From assembly GCA_013215055.1 (NCBI GenBank), contig JABSRQ010000007.1, forward strand, positions 310,001 to 374,000: 64,000 bases of DNA, written 5' to 3'. The notes below the pieces were generated by a model. The model was not told the DNA's origin, did no database searches, and saw only the letters and a list, made by a program, of their open reading frames with translations. The DNA comes from Pseudomonadales bacterium (lineage in GTDB: Bacteria > Pseudomonadota > Gammaproteobacteria > Pseudomonadales > DT-91). Shown here one piece after another: positions 20,006-29,935 of this stretch (positions are counted from its first letter, which is position 1; every line of letters begins with the position of its first letter). The position numbers and the translations under genes were made by a program.

Positions 20006-20632
20006 TTAAGGTCTTCGGCCACGCATAACTTGTAATTCTTTAAATCGTTCTATAGATCGCTGATATTCCAGGCTGGTAATGTCTCTAGCCGCGCGGCGTT
20101 TATTCAGCATATCTTCTGTGGTGGTGATTTTTTTCTCAAGATTTGCGATACGTGAAACCTGGCTTTTAGAAGGTGCTCTACCCGTACGTTCCACTTGAGC
20201 CGCTTTTTCATATTCACTTTCAAGCTCAGATCTTACGCTATTTAAATTACCTTTTAATATGGAAACGCTGATTTCCATTTCACGAATTTTTCGCTTTTTT
20301 TCCGCTTCAATATCCGTCACAAAACTATAACGACGCAATAAAGACATATCGTATTGTTCTTGAGCTTGACGCAAATTATCTTCTTTCGCCAAACGCTTTT
20401 GCGCCGCTTTTGCAGCCAGTAACGCATCCCCGGTTACCTGCGCATCCACATGGCGAATCACACGGCCATGTTTATTGATCACATCGTAGCCCTTGCTGGC
20501 ATATTTCACCGGCAGATCATTATCAATGACCAGGATGCCGCTATCATTTATATAGCGGTAATATTCGCCCGATGCAGCCGCCCATAGCGGGCTGCTTAAA
20601 ATAAGAACAGCTGATAAAAACCATCTCATCAT
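20006..20632 (-). CDS. DUF4124 domain-containing coiled-coil periplasmic protein
   Basis: From the ATG at 20632 the product is 208 aa with a signal peptide (MMRWFLSAVLILSSPLWAAA). A short DUF4124-type domain follows, with the YYRYINDSGILVIDN pattern seen in these proteins. The rest is a charged helical region (about residues 80-205) with heptad-like character, rich in Lys, Glu and Arg, probably coiled coil. It lies 16 bp after pyrE and 24 bp before the RND adaptor on the same strand. DUF4124 has no settled biochemical function; the location suggests an envelope role. Confidence 0.8.
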   Translation of the reverse strand: MMRWFLSAVLILSSPLWAAASGEYYRYINDSGILVIDNDLPVKYASKGYDVINKHGRVIRHVDAQVTGDALLAAKAAQKRLAKEDNLRQAQEQYDMSLLRRYSFVTDIEAEKKRKIREMEISVSILKGNLNSVRSELESEYEKAAQVERTGRAPSKSQVSRIANLEKKITTTEDMLNKRRAARDITSLEYQRSIERFKELQVMRGRRP

Positions 20633-20648
20633 GTATTTGTCTCTGCCT

Positions 20649-21296
20649 TTAAACATTGACACCGTATTGCTCACGATAAGCTTCTATCTTGGTCAATACC
20701 ACGGTATCACCTTGCTCTTGAACATAATTAATAATATCCGCTAACGCAATAATACTCGCTACCGGAATATTAAAATCGCGCTCTACTTCCTGAATCGCGG
20801 ATAATTCTCCCTGGCCACGCTCCTGGCGATTCAAACCGATCATCACCCCAGCCATTTCGGCCGATTCTGCGTCGAGAATAGCTTTAACTTCACGAATCGC
20901 CGTGCCTGCGGTGATCACATCATCGATCACCAAAACTTTTTTACCACTTAACGGGCAACCTACAACTTGGCCACCTTCGCCATGTGCCTTCTTCTCTTTA
21001 CGATTATAGGCAAAAGGTACATCTAAGCCATGATATTCATATAAAGCCGCCGCGGTTAATGCAGCTAATGAAATACCCTTATAAGCTGGACCAAAAATCA
21101 CATCAAATGTCATCTTATTGGCAACGATGGCATCGGCATAACTACGCCCTAATGCCGCTAGTGCCTTACCTTGATATAACAAGCCGGCATTAAAGAAATA
21201 CGGGCTTTTACGGCCAGATTTCAATTCATATTCACCAAAGCAAAGGGCTTGGGCTTCTAAGGCGGTATCGATAAATGACTTTTGATAATCTAACAT
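20649..21296 (-). CDS. pyrE: Orotate phosphoribosyltransferase
   Basis: Makes orotidine 5'-phosphate from orotate and PRPP in de novo pyrimidine synthesis. It has 215 aa, the usual length. The PRPP-binding loop [13 protein letters not shown] spans residues 121-133; [11 protein letters not shown] and [12 protein letters not shown] (flexible catalytic loop) are also present. The start [14 protein letters not shown] fits. Divergent from crc, as in Pseudomonas, with rph just beyond. The same-strand genes that follow may form a long unit, though their functions are unrelated. Confidence 0.98.
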   Translation of the reverse strand: MLDYQKSFIDTALEAQALCFGEYELKSGRKSPYFFNAGLLYQGKALAALGRSYADAIVANKMTFDVIFGPAYKGISLAALTAAALYEYHGLDVPFAYNRKEKKAHGEGGQVVGCPLSGKKVLVIDDVITAGTAIREVKAILDAESAEMAGVMIGLNRQERGQGELSAIQEVERDFNIPVASIIALADIINYVQEQGDTVVLTKIEAYREQYGVNV

Positions 21297-21539
21297 GATT
21301 CTTCAACAATTAGCTTAGGTGACTTTAGCAGGGTCTGTTATACTCATGTTCAGATGAATACGTTGATTAACCATCATACATTATCTAAGATTCAGTAATA
21401 AGCCTCTCATTTACATAAAAAAACACTAAGTATCGTAAAAGAGATCAAAGCTTGATAAAAATAGCTTAATAACACTTTTTATTGATCTATTTTTCTGAAT
21501 ACTCCCGCATAAATCTATGGAACTGGAAGAAGGTTAACT

Positions 21540-22313
21540 ATGCGCATCATTAATTTTTCTGCCGATGGTATTGAATCCGCTGAAAAGAAAGGCTTTTTTG
21601 AATGGGTCATCAAACAGGATGCCGATTTTATCTGCATTCAAGATTTGCGTGCCCAGGAATATGACCTGGTTTCCGATGCTTTTTTCCCACAAGGTTATTT
21701 CGCCTATTTCTTCGACAATATGGATAGAGATAACGGCGTCGCGATTTATACCCGCAAGTTACCTAAAGCCATTATGACAGGTCTTGGATTTAACGATTTT
21801 GATAGTGAGGCCCGTTTTATTCAGGCCGATTTTGATGAAATCAGCGTTGCCTCTATCATGATTCCACACGCATCCCTGGACCAACCTAACTCTATGGAGC
21901 GTAAAGCGCAGTTCCTGGATTTATTACAGGCGCATCTGGATAAAATTCGCAATAAACGCCGTGAATTTGTTTTTGCCGGAAACTGGGAAATCGCCCATGA
22001 AGTCTGTGATATGCAACAGGAAAACCCCGATGATAACCCCGGATTTTTACTCGAAGAACGCCGCTGGTTAGATGAAATTGAACATCAACTGGGCTATTGC
22101 GATGCCTTTCGTTTAATCAATCACGACAGCGATGAATTCAGCTGGTGGCCAGAAAGCGATAAAAACACCGGAATGCGAGTCGATTTTCAACTAATTTCAT
22201 CGGGTATGAAAAAAAATGTTGAATACGGCAATATCTATAAAAACCAAACCTTCTCCAGTCACGCCCCGGTGGTTATGGATTATGACTTTAATTTAGGTGA
22301 AGACGACTTTTAA
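21540..22313 (+). CDS. crc: Catabolite repression control protein Crc
   Basis: Homologue of pseudomonad Crc, which with Hfq silences mRNAs of non-preferred carbon-source genes. The 257-aa protein has the exonuclease III/EEP fold. It shares Crc traits: MRIINFSADGIESA, GLGFNDFDSEARFIQADFDEIS, the KRREFVFAGNWEIAH segment, PGFLLEERRWLDEI and EFSWWPESD. Catalytic positions of ExoIII-type nucleases are altered: LQE is IQD, GDxN is GNWE, and the SDH motif is SSH, as expected for a non-nuclease. AAGG precedes the ATG. Next to pyrE and rph as in Pseudomonas. An inactive ExoIII paralogue with another role is the alternative. Confidence 0.87.
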   Translation: MRIINFSADGIESAEKKGFFEWVIKQDADFICIQDLRAQEYDLVSDAFFPQGYFAYFFDNMDRDNGVAIYTRKLPKAIMTGLGFNDFDSEARFIQADFDEISVASIMIPHASLDQPNSMERKAQFLDLLQAHLDKIRNKRREFVFAGNWEIAHEVCDMQQENPDDNPGFLLEERRWLDEIEHQLGYCDAFRLINHDSDEFSWWPESDKNTGMRVDFQLISSGMKKNVEYGNIYKNQTFSSHAPVVMDYDFNLGEDDF

Positions 22314-22352
22314 GCTCTCATCTGAATAAACCTCAAATAACCTGACTCCAAC

Positions 22353-23774
22353 ATGTATATCAAACGCCCTCATTTGATCAGCTTATTATTGCTTCTTTTT
22401 GCGCAATATAGCGGTTCTAGCTCTCTCTATCTGCCCTTACAACAAAACCCCGCTATAGAAGCTAAGATTGAGCGCCTGTTTATCGCCGCCAATATGGCTA
22501 TCATAAAGCGCCCAATTCCGGTAAAGACACTTAAGCTGGCCCTGGAAAAAGCCAAAAATTCAGAGCCTAGTTTAGTTAACGATATTAAGCGCTACCTGCA
22601 GCGTTTTGATAAAAAAGTCTCTTTCACTCATGTTTCAGCCACTTTAGCGAGTCATCATGGAGAGACGCAGTCATTAGCCAATGCCTATGGCGAAACCAGT
22701 GATTCTACATATTCCGCACAACTGCAAGGTTATTACGCCATCTCCGATTCGTTTCTGCTAAACGCAGGCATCATGACATATGACTCGGGTTCTGATCATA
22801 AACAAACCTTTGCCGAAGGCAGCTTCCTCAGCCTGGGTCCTGATTATCTCCAATTAGATATTGGTTTCAGGCCGCACTGGTTTGGCCCGCTACAAGACAG
22901 CAATATGCTGATATCCAGTAACGCATCATCTGCGCCATCAGTCACGCTATCCAATGTTTTGCCGCTGGGCAGCCTCAATATGAACTATGAGCTGTTCTAT
23001 GCAAAGATGTCTCATTCAGACAAAATCCTTAATCAAGATCGAAACGGTTATGGTGAGGGTTACCCCAAATTATTAGGTGTTCATATCAGCTTTATGCCGG
23101 TTGATGGTTTTGCACTGGGCTTCAATCGGCTGATGCAATACGGCGGTGGCGACAACGATGAAAGCCTGGAAGGCATCCTTAAGGCATTTTTTAATGCCAA
23201 GAAGAATGACAATATTGGGCCCAGTGGCCGAGACTTTGGCAATCAACTTTCATCGATTACCACAAGTTATACCTTTCCAGGAACCTTCCCTGTGGCCGTG
23301 TATATGGAATATGCAGGTGAAGACACCTCGGCTAGCAGCTCTCTACATTTAGGTAATACCTCGTTGATGCTGGGATTACATTTACCCAAACTCACCTCAT
23401 TTATTGACGCCAGTGTTGAATATGCCCAGTGGCAAAATTCCTGGTATGTGAATTCTAACTACGGTGATGGTTTAGTACAAAACGGAGCCATTATCGGCCA
23501 CTGGGCAGCCTCTCGCATTGGCAAAGGCATTCCTGCCAGTGCCACAAGCCTCAAGCTGATCTGGTTATCGGATTCACAACATGAAGTGCAAACGTATTTA
23601 CGCCAGATGAAAAATGAAAGTTTTAATGCAGCCTCCAACTTGCACACCGCTTACGAACTTAGCCTGGAATATGCCTATAATTTGAATCAAACACGTATTG
23701 GCAGTCAATGGACCAGCGGCCAAGATGTTAATAAACAAAGCTATTCAAGACTGACTGGATTTATCCGATGGTAA
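22353..23774 (+). CDS. Capsule assembly Wzi family outer-membrane protein
   Basis: The 473-aa protein begins with an N-terminal signal peptide (about residues 1-24), has a helical start, then a long stretch of alternating strands ending in aromatic Trp (SRLTGFIRW), the form of an outer-membrane beta barrel. The segment LGPDYLQLDIGFRPHWFGPLQDS and the following SSNASSAPSVTLSN match the pattern of Wzi-family proteins, an 18-strand barrel that anchors capsule in Klebsiella and is widespread in marine bacteria with uncertain function. The next gene overlaps its end by seven bases, so the pair is coupled. Confidence 0.82.
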   Translation: MYIKRPHLISLLLLLFAQYSGSSSLYLPLQQNPAIEAKIERLFIAANMAIIKRPIPVKTLKLALEKAKNSEPSLVNDIKRYLQRFDKKVSFTHVSATLASHHGETQSLANAYGETSDSTYSAQLQGYYAISDSFLLNAGIMTYDSGSDHKQTFAEGSFLSLGPDYLQLDIGFRPHWFGPLQDSNMLISSNASSAPSVTLSNVLPLGSLNMNYELFYAKMSHSDKILNQDRNGYGEGYPKLLGVHISFMPVDGFALGFNRLMQYGGGDNDESLEGILKAFFNAKKNDNIGPSGRDFGNQLSSITTSYTFPGTFPVAVYMEYAGEDTSASSSLHLGNTSLMLGLHLPKLTSFIDASVEYAQWQNSWYVNSNYGDGLVQNGAIIGHWAASRIGKGIPASATSLKLIWLSDSQHEVQTYLRQMKNESFNAASNLHTAYELSLEYAYNLNQTRIGSQWTSGQDVNKQSYSRLTGFIRW

Positions 23775-24301
23775 ATAAAATACCGCCGCTTTTATGGGTT
23801 TTAATCGGCTTTTTGGGCTCCGTTAACGGCTTTTGTGCAGAATTAGAACTAACCAGTGGTATTAACTATTACAGCCTGCAATCTGATATTCAAACAGAGA
23901 ATGTATCCAAAGCCAGCTATATTTTAAGTGCCAAATTACGAGGCCAACATGGCGATAAGCAACAGCACTATTTAGGTACAGGGCTGGATATTATCGATAT
24001 TAATAATATGCGCCTATTAGGTTTCAGAGCTGTAGACTATCAATGGGCCATGACTAAAAATCTACGCCTGGGCGCGTTTATTGGGGCCGCGAGCTTGGCT
24101 AATAAAACCCCTCAAAACGGCTATTATTTAGGTATAAACCTATCCGCGCCAAGGCTCTATCGCAATTTAGGGCTCATTCTTGAAATCAGTATGGCGAATG
24201 GTCTAGCCAGAGATATCCTGCCTTCAGACCCAGCAACCCGTTCGCCCGATACTTTTATCGATATTTATATGTCTTCCCTGAGTTTGGCCTGGTCCTTCTG
24301 A
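23768..24301 (+). CDS. Predicted small outer-membrane beta-barrel protein
   Basis: The 177-aa protein has a signal peptide (MVNKIPPLLWVLIGFLGSVNG, cleavage near FCA/E). The mature part has alternating hydrophobic patterns, Gly and Tyr in strand-like repeats, and ends in SLSLAWSF, a C-terminal Phe typical of outer-membrane barrels. I do not recognise the family. Its start overlaps the end of the Wzi-like gene by seven bases, which suggests the two products work together at the outer membrane. Confidence 0.7.
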   Translation: MVNKIPPLLWVLIGFLGSVNGFCAELELTSGINYYSLQSDIQTENVSKASYILSAKLRGQHGDKQQHYLGTGLDIIDINNMRLLGFRAVDYQWAMTKNLRLGAFIGAASLANKTPQNGYYLGINLSAPRLYRNLGLILEISMANGLARDILPSDPATRSPDTFIDIYMSSLSLAWSF

Positions 24302-24333
24302 TCGCCCCCCCCAGCCGCTTAACGTTCAGAGAT

Positions 24334-25053
24334 TTATGTCTTTAAAGCCGCTTGCTGCAGTTCAAACAAGGTCTCAATTCCCGCCTTTGCCGTAGCCAAT
24401 AAAGTCGTTAACTCTTCACCACTAAAAGGTGCACCTTCTGCAGTACCCTGCACCTCGATAAAACCACCGGTAGAGGTCATCACCACATTCATATCGGTTT
24501 CGGCCACAGAATCTTCCGGATAATCTAAATCCAGTACCACTTCTCCTTCGTAGATACCCACAGACACCGCGCCAATCATGTGTAATAACGGGCTTTTCTT
24601 TAATTTACCCGCATCAACCAGGCCATTTAATGCATCCACCAACGCCACGCAGGCACCGGTGATAGAAGCAGTTCGGGTGCCACCATCGGCCTGAATCACA
24701 TCACAGTCGATGACGATGCTCACTTCACCTAAGGCCTGCAGATCTACTGCGGCACGTAAAGAACGGCCAATTAAACGCTGAATCTCTACCGTTCTGCCAC
24801 CTTGTTTACCACCGGCAGCTTCACGGCGCATACGTGAACCGGTTGATCTCGGTAACATGCCATATTCAGCTGTGATCCAGCCTGAACCCTTGCCGCGTAA
24901 AAAACTGGGTACTTTTTTTTCCACCGATGCGGTACACAAAACCTTGGTATCACCAAACTCTACCAATACAGAACCTTCGGCATGTTTGGTGTAATGCCGG
25001 GTAATGGTTACTGGGCGAAGTTCGTTATGGGTCCGGCCGCTGGGTCTGTTCAT
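24334..25053 (-). CDS. rph: Ribonuclease PH
   Basis: Phosphate-dependent 3' exoribonuclease that trims tRNA and other RNA 3' ends. It has 239 aa, full length, unlike the truncated gene of E. coli K-12. [19 protein letters not shown] at the start, [28 protein letters not shown] and [20 protein letters not shown] are family signatures, including the phosphate-site Arg residues. Convergent with the outer-membrane gene pair and divergent from yicC, an order shared with Pseudomonas. Confidence 0.98.
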   Translation of the reverse strand: MNRPSGRTHNELRPVTITRHYTKHAEGSVLVEFGDTKVLCTASVEKKVPSFLRGKGSGWITAEYGMLPRSTGSRMRREAAGGKQGGRTVEIQRLIGRSLRAAVDLQALGEVSIVIDCDVIQADGGTRTASITGACVALVDALNGLVDAGKLKKSPLLHMIGAVSVGIYEGEVVLDLDYPEDSVAETDMNVVMTSTGGFIEVQGTAEGAPFSGEELTTLLATAKAGIETLFELQQAALKT

Positions 25054-25204
25054 CGATTATCCTGCTACTCAATCTGCAATACATAAAAAATGGCATTATA
25101 CGTGATGCATAAAAGGCGTCACGATTATTCACACATTTCAGTTTTGAAGCCGCGCCATACTCGGCTAAAATAGTTTTATCGAACTATAAAATAGAGTGTT
25201 TATT

Positions 25205-26071
25205 ATGCTGCTGAGCATGACTTCTTTTGCCCGCCACGAACACATGGAAGATTGGGGCACGTTGATTTGGGAATTAAAATCCGTCAACCACCGTTACTTA
25301 GAACCTACCTTTAAATTGCCCGATTTTGCCCGCGCCTGCGAACATTTATTACGCGATAAATTACGCAAGAACTTATCCCGTGGAAAAATTGAATGTACTC
25401 TGCGCTTTGAGAAAAATCCGCAGCAAGGCGATGACATCCGCATCAATGAGCCGCTATTAAATTCATTAATTCAAGCCAATAACCATATCGCCGCTCGTTT
25501 GGGCCAGGTCAATCCCGAGTTCGCCAGCACCTTCTTACAGTGGCCAGGTATTCTTGAGAGCAATGATATCGATAAACCGGTGATGCAAGCAGCCCTTATC
25601 ACAAGCTTCGCCACAGCGCTAAGCCAGTTGATTGAAAATCGTCAGCGTGAAGGTGCTCAATTAAAAATCATGATCGAAGAACGTTTAAGTTCTATTTCCG
25701 ATATCACCACGCTGGTGCATGGCATACTGCCACAAATCATCGAAAATCAGCGTAATAAGCTGATTAATCGCTTTCACGATTTAAAACTGGATATAGACAA
25801 CGACCGCTTGGAGCAAGAAATTGTTTTGCTGGCGCAAAAAATAGATGTGGATGAAGAACTAGATAGATTACAGGCGCATCTAAAAGAAGTTGCAAATACC
25901 TTAAGTAAAGGCAGCCCCTGTGGTCGTAGGCTGGATTTTTTAATGCAGGAACTGAACCGCGAAGCCAATACGCTGGGTTCAAAATCGATCTCTATTGATA
26001 CCACGCAGGCTTCGGTAGATTTAAAAGTCTATACAGAACAAATGCGTGAACAGATCCAAAATATTGAATAG
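25205..26071 (+). CDS. yicC: YicC/YloC family endoribonuclease
   Basis: The 288-aa member of the conserved YicC family, recently characterised as an endoribonuclease that with PNPase helps degrade small RNAs. Recognisable are LLSMTSFARHE at the start (the family begins with S-M-T-x-[FY]-[AG]), WELKSVNHRYLE, RGKIECTLRFEKN and the C-terminal GRRLDFLMQELNREANTLGSK. The ATG at 25205 aligns with the family; an in-frame GTG three codons earlier is less likely. First gene of the run leading to gmk, 68 bp upstream of it. Confidence 0.95.
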   Translation: MLLSMTSFARHEHMEDWGTLIWELKSVNHRYLEPTFKLPDFARACEHLLRDKLRKNLSRGKIECTLRFEKNPQQGDDIRINEPLLNSLIQANNHIAARLGQVNPEFASTFLQWPGILESNDIDKPVMQAALITSFATALSQLIENRQREGAQLKIMIEERLSSISDITTLVHGILPQIIENQRNKLINRFHDLKLDIDNDRLEQEIVLLAQKIDVDEELDRLQAHLKEVANTLSKGSPCGRRLDFLMQELNREANTLGSKSISIDTTQASVDLKVYTEQMREQIQNIE

Positions 26072-26106
26072 CCATTGAGATTAAAGCGTAAAATCGTCGA
26101 TAATAG

Positions 26107-26763
<657 letters not shown>

Positions 26764-26774
26764 TTCTCCAGTTT

Positions 26775-26806
26775 GCAAACAGGCCTTACTAGAAAGCCCT
26801 GTTTGC
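26775..26806 (+). terminator. Hairpin between gmk and rpoZ
   Basis: Nine-bp inverted repeat GCAAACAGG/CCTGTTTGC, with extra inner pairing CTT/AAG, ten bases after the gmk stop. The T run is weak (TCTATAATT). It may be a terminator or attenuator, and it overlaps the candidate rpoZ promoter. Confidence 0.5.
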
Positions 26807-26814
26807 TCTATAAT
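26786..26814 (+). promoter_or_regulatory. Candidate sigma-70 promoter of rpoZ-spoT
   Basis: A perfect -10 hexamer TATAAT (26809-26814) with a 17-bp spacer to a weak -35 TTACTA (26786-26791), about 50 bp upstream of the rpoZ ATG. It would give rpoZ and spoT a promoter separate from gmk, as is known in other gammaproteobacteria. Confidence 0.5.
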
Positions 26815-26866
26815 TGACGGCTCACAAGCTTTTTTGTGACCTAATAAACTATTCCGGAGTGGATTC

Positions 26867-27106
26867 ATGGCTCGCGTAACTGTAGAAGATTGCCTAGATA
26901 AAGTAGAGAACCGTTTTGAACTGTGTATGGTTGCCTCTAAACGTGCACGTCAACTAGCCACAGGTGGTCATGAGCCTCTGGTTGATCCTGAAGGCGACAA
27001 GCCTACAGTAATAGCTTTACGTGAATTAGCTGCTGATAAGATCACACCAGCAAGCGTCGAGGAAGCCGAGCGTGTAATTGACGAATACAACACTGACGGA
27101 TTTTAA
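26867..27106 (+). CDS. rpoZ: DNA-directed RNA polymerase subunit omega
   Basis: Omega subunit of RNA polymerase, 79 aa, which supports assembly of beta-prime and forms one ppGpp site with it. [28 protein letters not shown] is nearly the family consensus. GGAG is positioned seven bases before the ATG. The leader before it can fold (TCACAA with TTGTGA near 26822-26840). Always upstream of spoT in this lineage; 53 bp separate them here. Confidence 0.98.
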   Translation: MARVTVEDCLDKVENRFELCMVASKRARQLATGGHEPLVDPEGDKPTVIALRELAADKITPASVEEAERVIDEYNTDGF

Positions 27107-27159
27107 TAAAACCTGTCGTAACTGTTATATAATGAGCACTACCCCCCCTTTTTAAATGG

Positions 27160-29328
27160 ATGTCTGTAGTGCTCACTATTCTTAGCCTTGCGGAAAAAGC
27201 TTCAGCCTATCTCGACGACGATCAAGTCAGAGAGATCAAGCGCGCTTATTATTTCGCCGAACAGGCCCATGAAAGTCAGCGTCGCCGCTCTGGCGAACCC
27301 TATGTCATACATCCTCTTGCGGTAGCCGATATTCTCACCGATATGCGCATGGACTATGAAAGTCTTATTGCCGCGATGTTACACGATGTTATTGAAGATA
27401 CCGGGGTTGATAAAAATGCCCTAGCCCAACAATTTGGCACTACGGTTGCCGATCTAGTGGATGGTGTCAGTAAATTAACCGCGATGGAATTTCGCTCCAA
27501 AGCCGAGGCGCAAGCCGAAAACTTTCAAAAAATGGCCATGGCCATGGCCAACGATATCCGTGTCATCATCGTGAAACTGGCCGATCGCCTGCATAATATG
27601 CGCACCATAGGTGCATTAAAACCCGAAAAACGCCGCCGCATCGCCAAAGAAACCCTGGAAATCTACGCGCCTATAGCCAATCGCCTAGGCATGAATACCG
27701 TACGTATGGAGCTGGAAGATTTATGTTTCTACGGCACCTACCCTATGCGAGCTAACCGTATACAGGCCGCGGTAAAAAATATTCGGGGTAAACGTGAAGG
27801 GCTGGTCGAAGAAACCCGCCATCTAATCGCCGAACATCTGGATATCGAAGGCTTAAATGCACAAGTTTATGGCCGCGAAAAACATTTATTCAGCATCTAT
27901 CAGAAGATGCGCAACTCCCAAAAATCTTTTGCCAATATCATGGATGTATTTGGTTTCCGCCTGGTCGTGGATTCTGTTGACACCTGTTACCGTGTTTTAG
28001 GTGCGATGCATGCGCTATTTAAGCCAGTGCCCGGACAATTTAAAGATTATATTGCGATTCCAAAATCCAATGGCTATCAATCCCTGCATACGATTTTAAT
28101 TGGCCGCCACGGCGTACCGATAGAAGTGCAGATTCGCACAATTGAGATGGATGAGATGTCCAGCAATGGCATCGCCGCGCATTGGGTCTATAAAAACAAC
28201 TCCGATGGCTCTATGTCGGGCAGCCATCAACGCGCACGCCAATGGGTACAAGGTTTATTAGAAATTCAGGAACGTACCGGTAATAGCCTGGAGTTTATCG
28301 AAAATGTTAAAATCGATTTATTCCCCGATGAAGTCTATGTTTTCACACCTAAAGGCAAAATTCTGGAGCTACCTCAGGGCGCAACAGCCATCGACTTCGC
28401 CTATGCTGTACACACCGATTTAGGCAATCAATGTGTAGGTTGTTATATCAATCGGCGTTTATCGTCATTAAGTGAACCGTTACAAAGTGGTGAGACCGTT
28501 AGAATCATCACCTCGGCTAATGCTCAGCCGAATCCGGTGTGGCTGGATTTTGTTGTCACCGGTAAAGCCCGCAGTAATATCCGCCATGTATTAAAAAGCC
28601 ACCGTCATAATGAATCGGTTGCCCTGGGTGAACGGTTATTAAATAAAGCGTTAATAGGCCTGGGTAGCAAGCTTGAAGATATTTCCGAACAAGCATTAAA
28701 CGACTTCCTCGCCACCACCGGCCATCATAATTTCGACTACGTTTTAGAAGATATCGGCATAGGCAATAGAGTGGCTTATTTAACCGCCAGACAACTTATG
28801 CCGGAAGAAGATACAGACATCAACGCCAAGGATAAACCTTCCAACACGGAATCTAACGGCAAAGCATTGACGATCAGCGGCACCGAAGGCATGGTCATGA
28901 CCTACGCCAAATGCTGTCATCCGATTCCGGGTGATACCATCACCGGCCACTTATCCGCCGGCAAGGGTGTGGTGGTACATACGGGTGATTGCGTTAATAT
29001 CGCCAAGATACGTGACGATAGAGGTGAATTGATAGAATTACGCTGGGATGAAACGGTAAAAGGTGAATTCCTCGTGCCTATTCGTATCGCGATTAAACAT
29101 CAGCGTGGCATGATTGCTACATTAGCCACCAAAATCAACAGCCTGGATGCGAATATCGAAAGCATCAACGCCAAAGATGTGGATGCCTATAGCAATCAGG
29201 TTGATATAGAAATATCCGTACATGATCGCGTACATCTGGCCCGCATCATGCGCCATATTCGTAATATTAAATCGGTTACCCGTATTCAGCGTGTACGCAG
29301 CACCTCTTATAAAAGGAATAACTCATGA
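27160..29328 (+). CDS. spoT: Bifunctional (p)ppGpp synthetase/hydrolase SpoT
   Basis: Controls the stringent response by making and mainly degrading (p)ppGpp. The 722-aa protein has the HD hydrolase domain with H51 and LHDVIEDT (74-81) plus KLADRLHNMRT, the synthetase domain (IMDVFGFRLVVDS to GYQSLHT), a TGS domain (VYVFTPKGKILELPQGATAIDFAYAVHTD) and a C-terminal ACT domain. The motif that reads RxKD in most SpoT/Rel proteins is QFKD here (residues 293-296). ridA overlaps its stop by four bases. Confidence 0.97.
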   Translation: MSVVLTILSLAEKASAYLDDDQVREIKRAYYFAEQAHESQRRRSGEPYVIHPLAVADILTDMRMDYESLIAAMLHDVIEDTGVDKNALAQQFGTTVADLVDGVSKLTAMEFRSKAEAQAENFQKMAMAMANDIRVIIVKLADRLHNMRTIGALKPEKRRRIAKETLEIYAPIANRLGMNTVRMELEDLCFYGTYPMRANRIQAAVKNIRGKREGLVEETRHLIAEHLDIEGLNAQVYGREKHLFSIYQKMRNSQKSFANIMDVFGFRLVVDSVDTCYRVLGAMHALFKPVPGQFKDYIAIPKSNGYQSLHTILIGRHGVPIEVQIRTIEMDEMSSNGIAAHWVYKNNSDGSMSGSHQRARQWVQGLLEIQERTGNSLEFIENVKIDLFPDEVYVFTPKGKILELPQGATAIDFAYAVHTDLGNQCVGCYINRRLSSLSEPLQSGETVRIITSANAQPNPVWLDFVVTGKARSNIRHVLKSHRHNESVALGERLLNKALIGLGSKLEDISEQALNDFLATTGHHNFDYVLEDIGIGNRVAYLTARQLMPEEDTDINAKDKPSNTESNGKALTISGTEGMVMTYAKCCHPIPGDTITGHLSAGKGVVVHTGDCVNIAKIRDDRGELIELRWDETVKGEFLVPIRIAIKHQRGMIATLATKINSLDANIESINAKDVDAYSNQVDIEISVHDRVHLARIMRHIRNIKSVTRIQRVRSTSYKRNNS

Positions 29329-29708
29329 GTTTAAAAGCGATTCAAACTGATAAAGCCCCGGCCGCTATCGGCCCTTATTCTCAAGCCGTACAAGCGGGTA
29401 ATATGCTGTATTGCTCAGGTCAGATTCCGCTGATTCCAGAAACCATGGAACTGATAGAAGGCGATATCACAGCGCAAACCACGCAAGTTTTTGAAAACCT
29501 CAAAGCAGTAGCTTCCGCCGCCGGTACCGATTTAAAAAAAGCCGCCAAAATCAATATCTCGTTAACCGATCTCAATGATTTTGCCGCGGTTAATGACGTG
29601 ATGGAAAAATATTTTGATGTACCTTATCCAGCCCGTGCCTGTGTTCAAGTCGCCGCATTACCTAAAGGTGTACCGGTAGAAATCGAAGCGATTATATTAG
29701 TTGATTAA
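29325..29708 (+). CDS. ridA: RidA family enamine/imine deaminase
   Basis: Hydrolyses reactive 2-aminoacrylate and related enamines released by PLP enzymes such as IlvA. It has 127 aa, full length. TDKAPAAIGPYSQAV at the start, GQIPLIPET, and YPARACVQVAALPKGVPVEIEAI with the conserved substrate-binding Arg. The ATG overlaps the spoT stop (ATGA), the same spoT-ridA pairing as in Pseudomonas, where E. coli has trmH after spoT. Confidence 0.96.
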   Translation: MSLKAIQTDKAPAAIGPYSQAVQAGNMLYCSGQIPLIPETMELIEGDITAQTTQVFENLKAVASAAGTDLKKAAKINISLTDLNDFAAVNDVMEKYFDVPYPARACVQVAALPKGVPVEIEAIILVD

Positions 29709-29935
29709 CCCCAATATACACATCTCTAAGCAGTAGAAGGGCCCCCTCTGCTGCTACCATCAAGAACCCCGCCATTTTTTACAATCAAATACATCTTAAC
29801 GATAGATAATTTAATCTTTTGCTTATATGATAACCATAAGCCTAATATAAACTGTTAGGATCAGATATGGATCATCAAGCATGGCAGGGATTGCAGCTAA
29901 CACGCCCCCTCTATGTCTATTAATCAGAGGGATGG

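Noticed and set aside
29742-29762. GCAG...CTGC hairpin after ridA as terminator
   Set aside because: Imperfect stem with a mismatched middle and no T run.
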